This document shows positions 8,394 to 17,602 of a stretch of DNA of 64,000 nt, in pieces (position 1 is the stretch's first letter; each line of letters opens with the position of its first letter). Under the pieces are notes generated by a model. It saw nothing but the letters and a program-made list of their open reading frames with translations, was not told where the DNA came from and searched no databases. Origin of the DNA: Streptomyces tauricus. Its GTDB lineage: Bacteria; Actinomycetota; Actinomycetes; Streptomycetales; Streptomycetaceae. The position numbers and the translations under genes were made by a program. The stretch covers positions 1 to 64,000 of the forward strand of contig NZ_BMVY01000029.1 of NCBI RefSeq assembly GCF_014650955.1, in the 5' to 3' direction.

Positions 8394-11300
8394 ATGAACA
8401 TCAGAGGATCCGCGAGACACGGGGCGGCGCTCGCGTCGGCCGGGCTCGTACTCGCCCTCCTTCCCGCGGGCGGGGCCCACGCGCAGGACCCCGGCGCCCG
8501 GCCCCGTACCTCCACCGCGTCCGCCGCCCACACCGTCACCCTCGTCACCGGCGACCGGGTCACCGTCACCGAACTCGGCGGCGGCAGGCGGACGGTGACC
8601 GTCGAGCGGGCGAAGGGGGCGACCGGCGCGGTCCGTACGCAGACAGCGAACGGCGCCCTGACCGTCGTACCGGACGAGGCGCTGCCGTATCTGCGGGCGG
8701 GCACCCTGGACCGGCGGCTGTTCGACGTGGACGAGCTGATACGCCAGGGCCTCACCGACCGGAAGACCGACGAGCTGCCCCTGATCGTCACGTACGAGAA
8801 GGGCGCGCGGGCGGTGACTCCGCGCGGAGCCGAGCGGAGCCGCGCGCTGCCCAGCATCCGCGGGGCCGCCGTCGCGGCGGACAAGGGGCGTACGTTCTGG
8901 CAGGCCCTCACCCGGCAGGACGGGACCGGCGACGACGGGTCCGGCGACGACGGGTTCGGGGCGGACGGGTTCGGCGCGGACGGGATCGGCAAGGTCTGGC
9001 TCGACGGGCGCGTCCGTGCGGAGATGGCCGAAAGCAACGCCCAGATCGGTACGCCGGAGGCCTGGGAGGCGGGGCTGACCGGCAAGGGCGTCACCGTCGC
9101 GGTACTGGACACCGGGGCGGACGTCGGCCATCCCGATCTCGCCGGGCGGGTCTCCGTGACGAAGAGTTTCATCGAAGGGGAAGAGGTGGCCGACCGCAAC
9201 GGCCACGGCACGCACGTCACGTCGACCGTCGGCGGCAGCGGCGCCGCGTCCGGCGGCAAGGAGAAGGGCGTAGCACCCGGCGCCACGCTCGCCGTCGGGA
9301 AGGTGCTCGGCGACCAGGGCTCGGGCAGCGAGTCGCAGATCATCGCGGGCATGGAATGGGCCGCGCGGGACGTCGGCGCCACGGTCGTCTCCATGAGTCT
9401 CGGGTCGACGGAGCCCAGCGACGGCACCGACCCCATGGCCCAGGCCGTCGAGACGCTCACGAAGGAGACCGGCGCGCTCTTCGTCGTCGCCGCAGGCAAC
9501 ACCGGCGCCCCCTCGTCCATCGGCTCGCCCGGCGCGGCCGACTCCGCGCTGACGGTCGGCGCGGTCGACTCCGCGGACCTGGCCGCGTACTTCACCAGCG
9601 CGGGCCCCCGCCACGGCGACAACGCCCTGAAGCCCGACCTGTCCGCCCCGGGCGTCGACATCCTCGCCGCCCGCTCCCAACTCTCCGCGGGCAGCGGCGA
9701 CTACACCGCCATGAGCGGTACGTCGATGGCGACACCCCATGTCGCGGGTGTGGCCGCCCTCCTCGCCGAACGGCACCCCGACTGGACCGGCGCGCGGCTC
9801 AAGGACGCGCTCATGTCGACGTCCCGGCAACTCGACTCCTCCGCCTATGTCTTGGGGGCCGGACGCGTGAGTGTGCCCGACGCGGTGAAGGCGGAGGTCA
9901 CGGCCACCGGGAGCGCCGATCTGGGCTACTACCGCTGGCCGTACGAGTCCAACCGGCCGGTCACCAGGACCGTCACCTACACCAACTCGGCCGACAAAGC
10001 GGTTGAGTTGAGGCTGACCGTGGCGGGCGTGCCCGACGGGGTCGCGACGCTCGCCGACTCCACCCTGACCGTCCCCGCGCACGGCACCGCCGCCACGACC
10101 GTGACGGGGGACGGCGGCAAGGCCCCGGTGGGCAACACCAGCGGGCGGATCGTGGCGTCGACTGCGGACGGCACGCCCGTCGCGCACACCGCCTTCGGGC
10201 TGGTCAAGGAGGAGGAGCGGTACACCCTCACCGTCCACGTCAAGGACCGGGACGGCGACGCCACCGCCGCCGACCTCGTGGTGCAGCGACTCGCCGAGGG
10301 CGTCGATCCGTTCCCGGAGCACGTCGGTGAGACGGGCACGGTCGAACTGCGGCTCCGGCCGGGCACGTACAGCCTGAACACCTTCCTCGACGTGCGCGGC
10401 AGCCGTGGCGCCGACTCGCTCGGGCTCGGCTTCCTCGCGGCACCCGAGATCGAACTCGACCGGGACCGTGAAGTGACGCTCGACGGAAGCCGGTTGAGGG
10501 AGATCGCGGCCCGCGTCGACCGGCGTACCGAGACCCGGCAGCTGCTCATGGAGTACGCCCGGGCGGCGAACGGCTCGGACGTGTTCGGGGCCGTCCAGGT
10601 GCCCATCAAGTACGACAGTGTCTTCGCGGCGCCCACCGCGAAGGTGACGAAGGGCAGCTTCGAGTACCGGACCGTGTGGCGGCTCGGGAAGCCGGTGCTG
10701 GAGGTCAGGGGCGTCGGGGAGGCCGTGGTGCAGCCCGGGGGCACGCTCGTCGAGGGCCGCCGCAAGCTCCCGCTCGTCGATGTCGGCACCGGCGACTACG
10801 GCGGGCGGAACGTGCGGGGCAAGGCCGTCCTCATCCGGATGAAGGAGGGCGCGGTGCCCTCCGGCATCGCCCAGGCCGCCCAGGACGCGGGCGCCGAGGC
10901 GCTGTTCGTGACGGACGACGTCCCGGGGCGGCTCAACGCCTGGTTCGGCACCGACGACAACGCGGACCGGCCGCTCCAGATCGCCACCGTCGACGCGGCG
11001 GACGCGGCGCGACTGCGGTCGGCGGGACGGGCCGAGATGAACGGGACACGCAACACGCCCTACACGTACGACCTTTCGGAAGGCCACAAGGGGAGCATCC
11101 CGGCGCGTGACCTCACCTATGAGCCGTCACGCCGCCAACTCGCCGTGCTGGACACGGATTTCCACGCGGTGAAGCCCGTCGCGGGCAGTGAGTTCCGGTA
11201 CTCGCTCACCGACGACTCGTTCCCCGTCGGCATCGGCTTCCAGGAACGGGCCGACTTCCCGGCCGAGCGGACCGACTACGTGTCCACGGGCCCCGGCCAG

Positions 11301-12164
11301 CTCTGGCACGAGTCCGTCACCATGGGCGCCGGGGACCTGGAACAGCGCAGCGGGCTCGTCCGCTACCGAGGGGGTACGAGTGCGGACCTCGACTGGTTCC
11401 GGCCGGTCTGGCATCCCTGGCTCGGCACCGGGCTCGGCTGGGGGCAGCAGCGCTCCGGCTCGACACTGCAGTTCAACGTCCCCGGCTGGGGCGACTCCGG
11501 GCCCGACCACACCGGCTTCGGCAACGTGTGGGACGAGAGCAGCGGCATGACGCAGTTCACCGAGGTCTACCTCGACGGGGAGTCGGTCGACCGGCGGACC
11601 GGCTCCGGTGCGTACGTCTGGGACGCGCCCGCCGACGAGCACACGTACAAGGTCGTCACGGACACGACCCTGGACGCGGACCGCTGGGAGGTCGCCGTGA
11701 AGGGCCGCTCCGAGTGGACCTTCCGGTCGGCGGCCACCCCGGGGGACCGCTGGACGACCCTCCCACTGATCAACCTGGGCTTCGACATCGACACGGACCT
11801 CGCGGGCCGGGTACGGGGCGGCAGCCGCCTGCCGGTGAGCATCAGTGCCTCGCACGTGACGGACGCCGCCGCCGACTCCGCGGGGGCGCGGGGAACTGCG
11901 CGGCCGGCCCGGAGCGACCCGCGGCCGACAGCGGACGCTCCGTCCCCCGGGACCATCGGCGGGGCGAGCCTCGAAGTCTCGTACGACGAAGGCAAGTCGT
12001 GGCGGACGGTGAAGGTGTCCGGTGCCGACGCTGGCGCTGGCGTCTGGCGGGGGACTCTGCGTGTGCCGCGCGACGCCGAGTACGTGTCGCTGCGGGCCTC
12101 GGCGGCCGACGACCGGGGCGGCTCGGTGAGCCAGGAGATCATCCGGGCGGTGGGCGTGCGGTAG
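8394..12164 (+). CDS. Large secreted S8 family serine protease (subtilase)
   Basis: A 1256-residue secreted subtilase. The ATG at 8394 follows GAGGGG and opens a signal peptide ending near AHA (residue 29). The N-terminal prosegment starts VTLVTGDRVTV, typical of Streptomyces S8 proteins. Catalytic residues are Asp239 (VAVLDTG), His271 (GHGTH), Asn369 (AAGNTG) and Ser444 (GTSMATPHVAG). A PA-like insert lies around residues 790-880, and long beta-rich C-terminal regions follow. It should be exported, self-processed and act on extracellular protein. It is transcribed away from the protease cluster, so a functional link is unproven. A dispersed repeat copy lies in its 3' part. Confidence 0.93.
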   Translation: MNIRGSARHGAALASAGLVLALLPAGGAHAQDPGARPRTSTASAAHTVTLVTGDRVTVTELGGGRRTVTVERAKGATGAVRTQTANGALTVVPDEALPYLRAGTLDRRLFDVDELIRQGLTDRKTDELPLIVTYEKGARAVTPRGAERSRALPSIRGAAVAADKGRTFWQALTRQDGTGDDGSGDDGFGADGFGADGIGKVWLDGRVRAEMAESNAQIGTPEAWEAGLTGKGVTVAVLDTGADVGHPDLAGRVSVTKSFIEGEEVADRNGHGTHVTSTVGGSGAASGGKEKGVAPGATLAVGKVLGDQGSGSESQIIAGMEWAARDVGATVVSMSLGSTEPSDGTDPMAQAVETLTKETGALFVVAAGNTGAPSSIGSPGAADSALTVGAVDSADLAAYFTSAGPRHGDNALKPDLSAPGVDILAARSQLSAGSGDYTAMSGTSMATPHVAGVAALLAERHPDWTGARLKDALMSTSRQLDSSAYVLGAGRVSVPDAVKAEVTATGSADLGYYRWPYESNRPVTRTVTYTNSADKAVELRLTVAGVPDGVATLADSTLTVPAHGTAATTVTGDGGKAPVGNTSGRIVASTADGTPVAHTAFGLVKEEERYTLTVHVKDRDGDATAADLVVQRLAEGVDPFPEHVGETGTVELRLRPGTYSLNTFLDVRGSRGADSLGLGFLAAPEIELDRDREVTLDGSRLREIAARVDRRTETRQLLMEYARAANGSDVFGAVQVPIKYDSVFAAPTAKVTKGSFEYRTVWRLGKPVLEVRGVGEAVVQPGGTLVEGRRKLPLVDVGTGDYGGRNVRGKAVLIRMKEGAVPSGIAQAAQDAGAEALFVTDDVPGRLNAWFGTDDNADRPLQIATVDAADAARLRSAGRAEMNGTRNTPYTYDLSEGHKGSIPARDLTYEPSRRQLAVLDTDFHAVKPVAGSEFRYSLTDDSFPVGIGFQERADFPAERTDYVSTGPGQLWHESVTMGAGDLEQRSGLVRYRGGTSADLDWFRPVWHPWLGTGLGWGQQRSGSTLQFNVPGWGDSGPDHTGFGNVWDESSGMTQFTEVYLDGESVDRRTGSGAYVWDAPADEHTYKVVTDTTLDADRWEVAVKGRSEWTFRSAATPGDRWTTLPLINLGFDIDTDLAGRVRGGSRLPVSISASHVTDAAADSAGARGTARPARSDPRPTADAPSPGTIGGASLEVSYDEGKSWRTVKVSGADAGAGVWRGTLRVPRDAEYVSLRASAADDRGGSVSQEIIRAVGVR
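11882..11909. repeat. Dispersed GGGGCGCGGGGAACTGCGC element inside the subtilase gene
   Basis: A near-canonical copy of the element otherwise found between genes, here read in frame as roughly GARGTARPAR in the C-terminal part of the subtilase. It lies in a loop-like stretch between two beta-rich segments and could be a tolerated insertion. Confidence 0.7.
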
Positions 12165-12198
12165 CCGCGAGGTGAGCGGGTGGTGGGGGGACGGGAGC

Positions 12199-12234
12199 GG
12201 GTGGTGGGCGGATGCTGGACGCCGCCCACCACCC
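12199..12234. terminator. Bidirectional hairpin between convergent genes
   Basis: A perfect 13-bp stem with a 10-nt loop sits between the subtilase stop (12164, plus) and the carboxyltransferase stop (12254, minus). There is no T-run, which is common for Streptomyces terminators. Confidence 0.6.
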
Positions 12235-12253
12235 CCACTACCCACCGCCCGCG

Positions 12254-13708
12254 CTACGAAGCTGGTGGCGCCGGTGACGCTGAGGGCTCCGGTGACCGCA
12301 GCGGCTCCACTACTCCGCGCACGACCCCCAGCTCCACCAAGTCCTGCGGCCGAATGTGGAGTTGGTCGGCCGTGGCCCGTACCTCCGCCGCCGGGCGCTT
12401 GAGGATGGCAGCCGCGAGTTCGGGGGCGATGACGGAGAAGTAACTGTCGGGCGTGGCCCATGTGTTGTCGGGGGCCGCGAGAGCCAGCGCACCACCCGAG
12501 CCGCCCTCCCCGATCAGCAGCGTGGTGACCGGGGTCTCCGCGGCTGCCACCGCTCCGAACAGCTCCGCGATCGCCGCCCCCGCGCCCTGCCGCTCCGCCT
12601 CCGCGTCGTTGGCGGCACCCGGGGTGTCCACCAAGGTCAGTACGGGGATACGGAGTTGGTCCGCGAGCCGGATCAGCCGGGTGGCGGTGCGATAGCCGGC
12701 GGGGCGCGTGGCGGTGCCGGTCTGGGCCGCGTAGGCGACCGTACGGCCGTCCTCCGCCCGGACGCCGAAACCGCAGAGCATGCCCTCGTCGCTGCCGCCG
12801 CAGCGGTCACCGCTGATCGCCGCCCGATGGATGAGGAAGGCGTCCAAGTAGGCCTCGGCGCGCGGTCGTTGAGGAGCGCGGGCGGCGCGTACCGCCTCCC
12901 AGCCGGTGGCCGGGAGACCGGCGTCGCCCAGCGCCGGGGGCGGCGGCACGGGGTCCGTCGACGGGTTGCTCAGGAGCCGGAGCCAGAGCGCCAGCGCCGC
13001 CGGCAGCTCCCGCTCGGGCACCACCGCGTCGACCGCCCCCGCCGCGCACTGCGCCTCGGCCGTGTACGCGGCCGGGTCGGCGTCGGGCGGGCGGACCCGC
13101 GAGCCCGCGAAGCCCACCTGCGCGCCGGGCAGCGCGAGGATCACATCGGCGCCCGCGCCCAGGGTGGCCCAGCCGCCGCCCGTGGTCGGGTCGCGCAGCA
13201 CGGCGATCTGGGGGAGCCGGGCCGCCCGGGTGAGCGCCGACTGCCGCGCCACGCGCTGGAGTTGGACGAGTGCGCGCATGCCTTCCTGCATACGGCTGCC
13301 GCCCGTCGCGACGAGGGAGACGACCGGGAGGCGGTGTTCGCGCGCGTAGGTGTGCGCGGCCTCCAGCCGGTCGCCCGTGCGCTCGCCCAGCGAACCACCG
13401 AGGAACCCGAACTCGAAGGCGATCAGCACGGCCGTGGTCGTACCGCCGTCCTCGCCGCCGATGGCGGCGGTGCCGCAGACGACGGATTCCTCCTCGCCGG
13501 TGCGGCCCGCGGCCCGGGCACGCGAGGCGTCGTACCCCTGCCAGGCCAGGGGGCCGTCGGGCCCGTACGAGCCCGGTGAGTCGGGGGCGGGCAGTTCCGT
13601 GAAGTCGGTGAAGTCGGTGAAGTCGGTGAAGTCGGTGGCGACCAGGGCGATCGCCTCGCGGGCCGTGCACCGCCGGGAGGCCTCGGGCGCCCCGGGCGGC
13701 TCAGTCAT
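12254..13708 (-). CDS. Fused AccD/AccA-like carboxyltransferase
   Basis: A 484-residue protein joining two crotonase-fold carboxyltransferase halves. The N-terminal half is AccD-like (GSRMQEGMRALVQ) but without the zinc-finger cysteines; the C-terminal half is AccA-like (VDTPGA then IGEGGSGGALALA). Such enzymes move a carboxyl group between biotin and an acyl-CoA, or act in decarboxylases. The ATG at 13708 overlaps the matB stop by 8 nt, so it is probably co-translated with MatB. No biotin carboxylase or biotin carrier is encoded nearby. I infer a role with malonyl-CoA made by MatB, but the partner and direction are unknown. Residues near the start contain a Thr-Asp-Phe repeat. Confidence 0.82.
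   Translation of the reverse strand: MTEPPGAPEASRRCTAREAIALVATDFTDFTDFTDFTELPAPDSPGSYGPDGPLAWQGYDASRARAAGRTGEEESVVCGTAAIGGEDGGTTTAVLIAFEFGFLGGSLGERTGDRLEAAHTYAREHRLPVVSLVATGGSRMQEGMRALVQLQRVARQSALTRAARLPQIAVLRDPTTGGGWATLGAGADVILALPGAQVGFAGSRVRPPDADPAAYTAEAQCAAGAVDAVVPERELPAALALWLRLLSNPSTDPVPPPPALGDAGLPATGWEAVRAARAPQRPRAEAYLDAFLIHRAAISGDRCGGSDEGMLCGFGVRAEDGRTVAYAAQTGTATRPAGYRTATRLIRLADQLRIPVLTLVDTPGAANDAEAERQGAGAAIAELFGAVAAAETPVTTLLIGEGGSGGALALAAPDNTWATPDSYFSVIAPELAAAILKRPAAEVRATADQLHIRPQDLVELGVVRGVVEPLRSPEPSASPAPPAS
13599..13634 (-). repeat. Four 9-bp coding repeats (TDF)
   Basis: Four exact copies of a 9-bp unit in the carboxyltransferase gene encode Thr-Asp-Phe x4 near the N-terminus. The perfect identity suggests recent slippage. 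Confidence 0.85.
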
Positions 13709-15185
13709 GGGCCAGCGCACGCTTCATGATCTTGCCCATGTCGTTGCGGGGCAGGGCGTCGAGATGGTGGACGACCCGGGGACGCTTGTGCGGGGCGAGA
13801 CGGTCGGCCACATGGTCCGCCAACTCTGCGGTGGAAGGCGGGTTTTGCGGGTCGGAGGGCACGATCCACGCCACGATCCGCTCGCCGAGGTCGGCGTCCG
13901 GCTCGCCCGTGACCGCGGCCTCCCGTACGCCCGGGTGCTCGATGAGCGCGTTCTCGATCTCGCCCGCCCCGATCTTGTAGCCGCCGCTCTTGATGAGGTC
14001 GGTGGCCTTGCGGCCGACGATGCGTACGTATCCGTCGGGGTCGCGCACCGCCATGTCGCCGGTGCGGAACCAGCCGTCCTCGGTGAACGCCGCCGCCGTC
14101 GCGTCGGGGCGGTTCAGGTACTCGGTGAAGAGGTTCGCACCCCTGACCTGGATCTCGCCCACGGTCTCCCCGTCGTACGCCTCCACGGCCGTCGTGCCGT
14201 CCTCCTCCGTCAGCCGCAGCTCGACGCCGGGCAGCGGTACGCCGACCGTGCCCGCGCGGGGCTCGCCGTCGGCGCGGACACTGGTGTTCATCAGGGTCTC
14301 GGTCATCCCGTACCGCTCGATGACCCGACGGCCCGTCGCCCGCGCGATCCGCTCGTGGTCGTGCATCGGGAGGGCCGCCGAACCGGACACGAGCAGCCGT
14401 GCCCCCGCCAGCGCCTTCGCGAGCGCCGGGTCGTCGGGCAGGGACTCCGCGATCCGGTGGTACATCGTCGGCACCCCGAACAACATCGTGGCCCCGCCGC
14501 TCAACTCCCGTGTCACGCCGGCCGTCTCGAAGCGGCCGAGGTGCCGTACGGAGCCGCCGCGGCGCAGCGGGCCGAGGATGCCCAGGATCAGGCCGTGCAC
14601 ATGGAAGAGGGGCAGGCCGTGCACGAGGACGTCGTCGCCGGTCCACCGCCAGGCGTCCGCGAGGGCGTCCAGGGTGGTGGCGACGGCCCGGCGGGGGATG
14701 ACGGCACCCTTCGGGGGGCCGGTGGTGCCGGAGGTGTAGACGACGAGGGCGGGCAGCTCATCGGCGAGGTGGCGCGCGTCCGGGGCGGGGGACGTGGCCG
14801 GCCCCGTGGCGCGTACGTCGATGTCGACGCGCGCCAAGGAGGCCAGGGCGGCGGGGAGTTGGTCGTCGGGGGCGGCCAGCACCAGGCTCGGCGCGCTGTC
14901 CGCCACGATGTGCCCCAGCTCGCTCCCGCCCGACCTCGGGTTGAGCGGCACGGCGGGGACACCGGCCAGCAGCGCGGCGACCACGGCGACGGCCGTCTCC
15001 AGGGTGGGCGTGGCCCATACGGCGATCCGGCCCGCCTCCCCGATACGGGCTGCCAGCGGGGCGGCCGTCGCCGCGAGTTCGCCGTAGGTCAGGGAGCGGT
15101 CGCCGAAGCGCAGGGCCGGCCGGTGCGCGGCGGTGCCGTCCGGGTCCGCCAGAGCCTCGGTCAGGGCCGGGAAGAGAGAGGACAC
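13701..15185 (-). CDS. matB: Malonyl-CoA synthetase MatB
   Basis: A 494-residue AMP-forming acyl-CoA synthetase that joins malonate (or methylmalonate) to CoA. The P-loop YTSGTTGPPKG is at residues 150-160, YGMTET follows, and the C-terminal catalytic Lys is at about 485 (NDMGKIMKR). The N-terminus MSSLFPAL and long stretches match S. coelicolor MatB as I recall it. The start is a GTG at 15185 with AAGGAG 9 nt upstream; longer frames upstream lack a ribosome site. It lies downstream of a MatC-like transporter and is coupled to a carboxyltransferase, consistent with uptake and activation of malonate, possibly as an extender unit for polyketides and fatty acids. Confidence 0.93.
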   Translation of the reverse strand: MSSLFPALTEALADPDGTAAHRPALRFGDRSLTYGELAATAAPLAARIGEAGRIAVWATPTLETAVAVVAALLAGVPAVPLNPRSGGSELGHIVADSAPSLVLAAPDDQLPAALASLARVDIDVRATGPATSPAPDARHLADELPALVVYTSGTTGPPKGAVIPRRAVATTLDALADAWRWTGDDVLVHGLPLFHVHGLILGILGPLRRGGSVRHLGRFETAGVTRELSGGATMLFGVPTMYHRIAESLPDDPALAKALAGARLLVSGSAALPMHDHERIARATGRRVIERYGMTETLMNTSVRADGEPRAGTVGVPLPGVELRLTEEDGTTAVEAYDGETVGEIQVRGANLFTEYLNRPDATAAAFTEDGWFRTGDMAVRDPDGYVRIVGRKATDLIKSGGYKIGAGEIENALIEHPGVREAAVTGEPDADLGERIVAWIVPSDPQNPPSTAELADHVADRLAPHKRPRVVHHLDALPRNDMGKIMKRALAHD

Positions 15186-15252
15186 GCGTGCGTACTCCTT
15201 GATCGTCGGTCGTTCGTACGAGGGTGCCGGACCCGGCGGGGCGTGCCGGTGG

Positions 15253-16605
15253 TCACCCCCAGTCGGGTACCACCAGCGCGAGCCACACCACGGCGGGGAC
15301 CACGGCCACCACAATCCCTCCATACATCATCAGCTGCCGGAAGAAACGCTCCCGGTCGACACCGGGTGCCGCGGCGAGAACCAGGGCGCCGTTCGTCGAG
15401 AACGGGCTCACGTCCACCACGGTCGCCGACACCGCGAGCGCCGCGACCATGCCGATCGCGCCGATCTCGCCCTGCGCGAGGAACGGCACCGCCAGCGGGA
15501 TCAGCGCGCCCATGATGCCGACCGAGGAGGCGAACGCGGAGACCAGCGCGCCGATGTAGCAGAGCAGGACGGCCGAGAGCAGGGGTACGCCGATGTCGCT
15601 GACGCCCTCGCCCGCCCAGTCGATCGTGCCCATCTCGTCGAGGACACCGACGTACGTCAGCACACCGCAGATCAGCAGGACCGTCGGCCAGGCGATCTGA
15701 CCGACGGCGTTGCGGCTGTCCTCGGGCCAGGCGGTGCTGAGCAGGACGGCGAGGGTGATGGAGGTGAGCCCGGCGTCCAGGTCGAAGGCGAGCACGGCGA
15801 CGACGAGTGCGACGAGGGCGGCGAGGGTGGCGATACGGGCGGGGTTGAGCCGTGAGGTGTCGTCGTCGGGGACCAGCCTTTCCCCGTTCTCCTTCTCCTT
15901 GTCCTTGTCCTTGTCCTTGTCCTCTTCCTTCGTCTTCTTCCCGTCCTCGTCGCCGTCCCGGTCGGCTTCTGTGGCCTTCTGCCGGTCGGTCTCCTCGGCG
16001 CGGCTCAGTTTCAGCCCTCCGAACAGCACGAACACCACGGCGGCGATCACGAGGTTGACGATGAGGGAGGCGAGGAAGAGGGCGATCTCGCTGCCGGGGA
16101 GGTCCTCGCGCTCGACGATGCCGTTGACGATCGACCCGTAGATGCTGATGGGGGAGAAGCCGCCGCCCTGGGCGCCGTGCACGACCATCGCGCCCATCAG
16201 CAGCGGGCTGATGGAGTAGCGCGCGGCGAAACTCAGGGCGATCGGCGCGACGATGGCGACGGCGGCCGGACTGACCGCGCCGATCGCGGTGAGCGCGCCG
16301 GTCAGCACGAACATCACCCACGGGATCAGCACGACGCGCCCGCGCACGAGCCGGATCGAGGCGTGCACCAGCCAGTCGGTCGTGCCGTTGGCGCGGGCGA
16401 TCGCGAAGAGGTACGTCACGCCGACGAGTACCACGAAGAGGTCGCCGGGGAAGCCGGCGAAGATCTTGTCGGCGTCGAGGTCGGCGACGAGTTCGCCCAC
16501 TCCGAAGGCGGCGGCGAAGGCGAGGGCGCCCATGTTGATGGAGCGGGTGGTGGCGATCACGAACACCACGACGAGCACGAGGATCGATATCAGTTCGGCG
16601 GACAT
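15253..16605 (-). CDS. MatC-like dicarboxylate (malonate) transporter
   Basis: A 450-residue integral membrane protein with about ten to twelve hydrophobic segments. The N-terminus resembles the MatC N-terminal domain (INMGALAFAAAFGVGELVADLDADKIFAGFPGDLFVVLVG). A long charged cytoplasmic loop near the middle carries Asp-Lys repeats. The ATG at 16605 follows GGGAG. It is the first gene of the minus-strand malonate operon, 67 nt before matB, and is divergent from the GntR gene with operator-like sites between. The predicted role is uptake of malonate or a related dicarboxylate; specificity is inferred from context. Confidence 0.85.
   Translation of the reverse strand: MSAELISILVLVVVFVIATTRSINMGALAFAAAFGVGELVADLDADKIFAGFPGDLFVVLVGVTYLFAIARANGTTDWLVHASIRLVRGRVVLIPWVMFVLTGALTAIGAVSPAAVAIVAPIALSFAARYSISPLLMGAMVVHGAQGGGFSPISIYGSIVNGIVEREDLPGSEIALFLASLIVNLVIAAVVFVLFGGLKLSRAEETDRQKATEADRDGDEDGKKTKEEDKDKDKDKEKENGERLVPDDDTSRLNPARIATLAALVALVVAVLAFDLDAGLTSITLAVLLSTAWPEDSRNAVGQIAWPTVLLICGVLTYVGVLDEMGTIDWAGEGVSDIGVPLLSAVLLCYIGALVSAFASSVGIMGALIPLAVPFLAQGEIGAIGMVAALAVSATVVDVSPFSTNGALVLAAAPGVDRERFFRQLMMYGGIVVAVVPAVVWLALVVPDWG
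15896..15919 (-). repeat. Four 6-bp coding repeats (DK) in transporter loop
   Basis: Four exact hexamers encode Asp-Lys x4 inside a highly charged loop of the MatC-like transporter. This segment should be variable between strains. Confidence 0.85.
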
Positions 16606-16684
16606 ACGGGCTCCCGTCTTTGGGTCCCTTGTCGAGTGGGGAGGGGGGTACGGCGGCGGGGTGGGGGGCGGCGGTACGACCGGG

Positions 16685-16771
16685 CAAGTGGCTGAGTGGC
16701 CAAGTGGCTGAACCACATTGGGCGGCCGTGGTGGAGAGCGTCAAGAGAGATGACGTAAATTGGCTCAGCCA
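16685..16771. promoter_or_regulatory. Candidate GntR operators and matC promoter
   Basis: Three related sites: TGGCTGAGTGG (16689-16699), TGGCTGAACCA (16705-16715) and the perfect palindrome TGGCTCAGCCA (16761-16771). The first two belong to a 16-bp direct repeat. On the minus strand TTGACG (16744-16739) and CAATGT (16720-16715), 18 bp apart, form a possible promoter for the transporter gene whose -10 touches the middle site. The third site is 40 bp upstream of the GntR start. The form TGGCT-x-A-x-CCA fits FadR-group operators. Repression of both directions is inferred. Confidence 0.6.
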
Positions 16772-16810
16772 CTCATCCACCAGATCGAGAGGTAAGGGGG
16801 AAGACCGGAC

Positions 16811-17533
16811 ATGACCGACCCGTTGCGGCCCATGGGGTCCAAGCCGCGCCTGTACGAGCAGGTCCTCGACCGGCTGCGCAGTTACGCCGCCGAGGGCGGC
16901 CTCGGTGCCGGTGACCGGCTGCCGCCCGAGCGCGATCTGGCGGCCAGGCTCGGGGTCAGCCGCGCCTCCGTGAAGCAGGCCATAGTGGTCCTGGAGGTCC
17001 AGGGGCTGGTCGAGGTCCGCCACGGCGGCGGCACGTACCTGCTCCGCGACACCCTCGACGCCGAACCGGTGGAGCAACTCGTCGACCGGCGGCGCCGGTT
17101 GCCCGACGTACTCGACGCGCGCGAGGCCCTGGAGACCAAACTCGCGGAGCTGGCCGCCGAGCGGCGCACCGACGAGGACGTGGCCGCCATGGACTCCGCG
17201 CTCGCGCACATGCGGGCCGAGATCACGGCGGGCGGACACGGGGTGGAGGGCGACCGGCTCTTCCACGCGGCGGTCACGGCCGCCGGGCACAGCACGATAC
17301 TCGCCGAGTTCATGCGCTCCATCGCCGACCAGATCACCGAGAGCCGGCACGAGTCGCTGCGCCAGCCGGGGCGGCCGACGCGTTCCCTGACCCAGCACCG
17401 GGCGATCTTCGACGCGATCGTGGCCCAGCAGCCGGGGCGGGCCGCCGCGGCGATGCGGCGGCACGTACAGACGGTGGCGCGGGTGCGGTTGCTGGACTGG
17501 GACCCCGAGGACAGCGAGCGGCAGGGGACCTGA
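16811..17533 (+). CDS. GntR family regulator, FadR/FCD subfamily
   Basis: A 240-residue regulator. A winged HTH lies at about residues 13-75 (GDRLPPERDLAARLGVSRAS), followed by an all-helical FCD ligand domain from about 97 with the metal-binding pattern of Asp and His residues (GDRLFHAAV, LTQHRAIFDAI). It is divergent from the MatC-like transporter, with palindromic TGGCT...CCA sites between the two starts. It probably senses malonate or a related acid and controls the transporter-matB-carboxyltransferase operon and itself; the ligand is inferred from context only. Confidence 0.88.
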   Translation: MTDPLRPMGSKPRLYEQVLDRLRSYAAEGGLGAGDRLPPERDLAARLGVSRASVKQAIVVLEVQGLVEVRHGGGTYLLRDTLDAEPVEQLVDRRRRLPDVLDAREALETKLAELAAERRTDEDVAAMDSALAHMRAEITAGGHGVEGDRLFHAAVTAAGHSTILAEFMRSIADQITESRHESLRQPGRPTRSLTQHRAIFDAIVAQQPGRAAAAMRRHVQTVARVRLLDWDPEDSERQGT

Positions 17534-17602
17534 GGGCGTGGTGGTGAGCGGCGAGGCGGTGAGCGGCGAGGTCACCGACGGGCGTGATTAGGATCGGTCG
17601 TC

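Noticed and set aside
8235-11087. 950-codon open frame on the minus strand
   Set aside because: It lies opposite the subtilase gene, whose catalytic motifs are certain; no domain is visible in the antisense frame.
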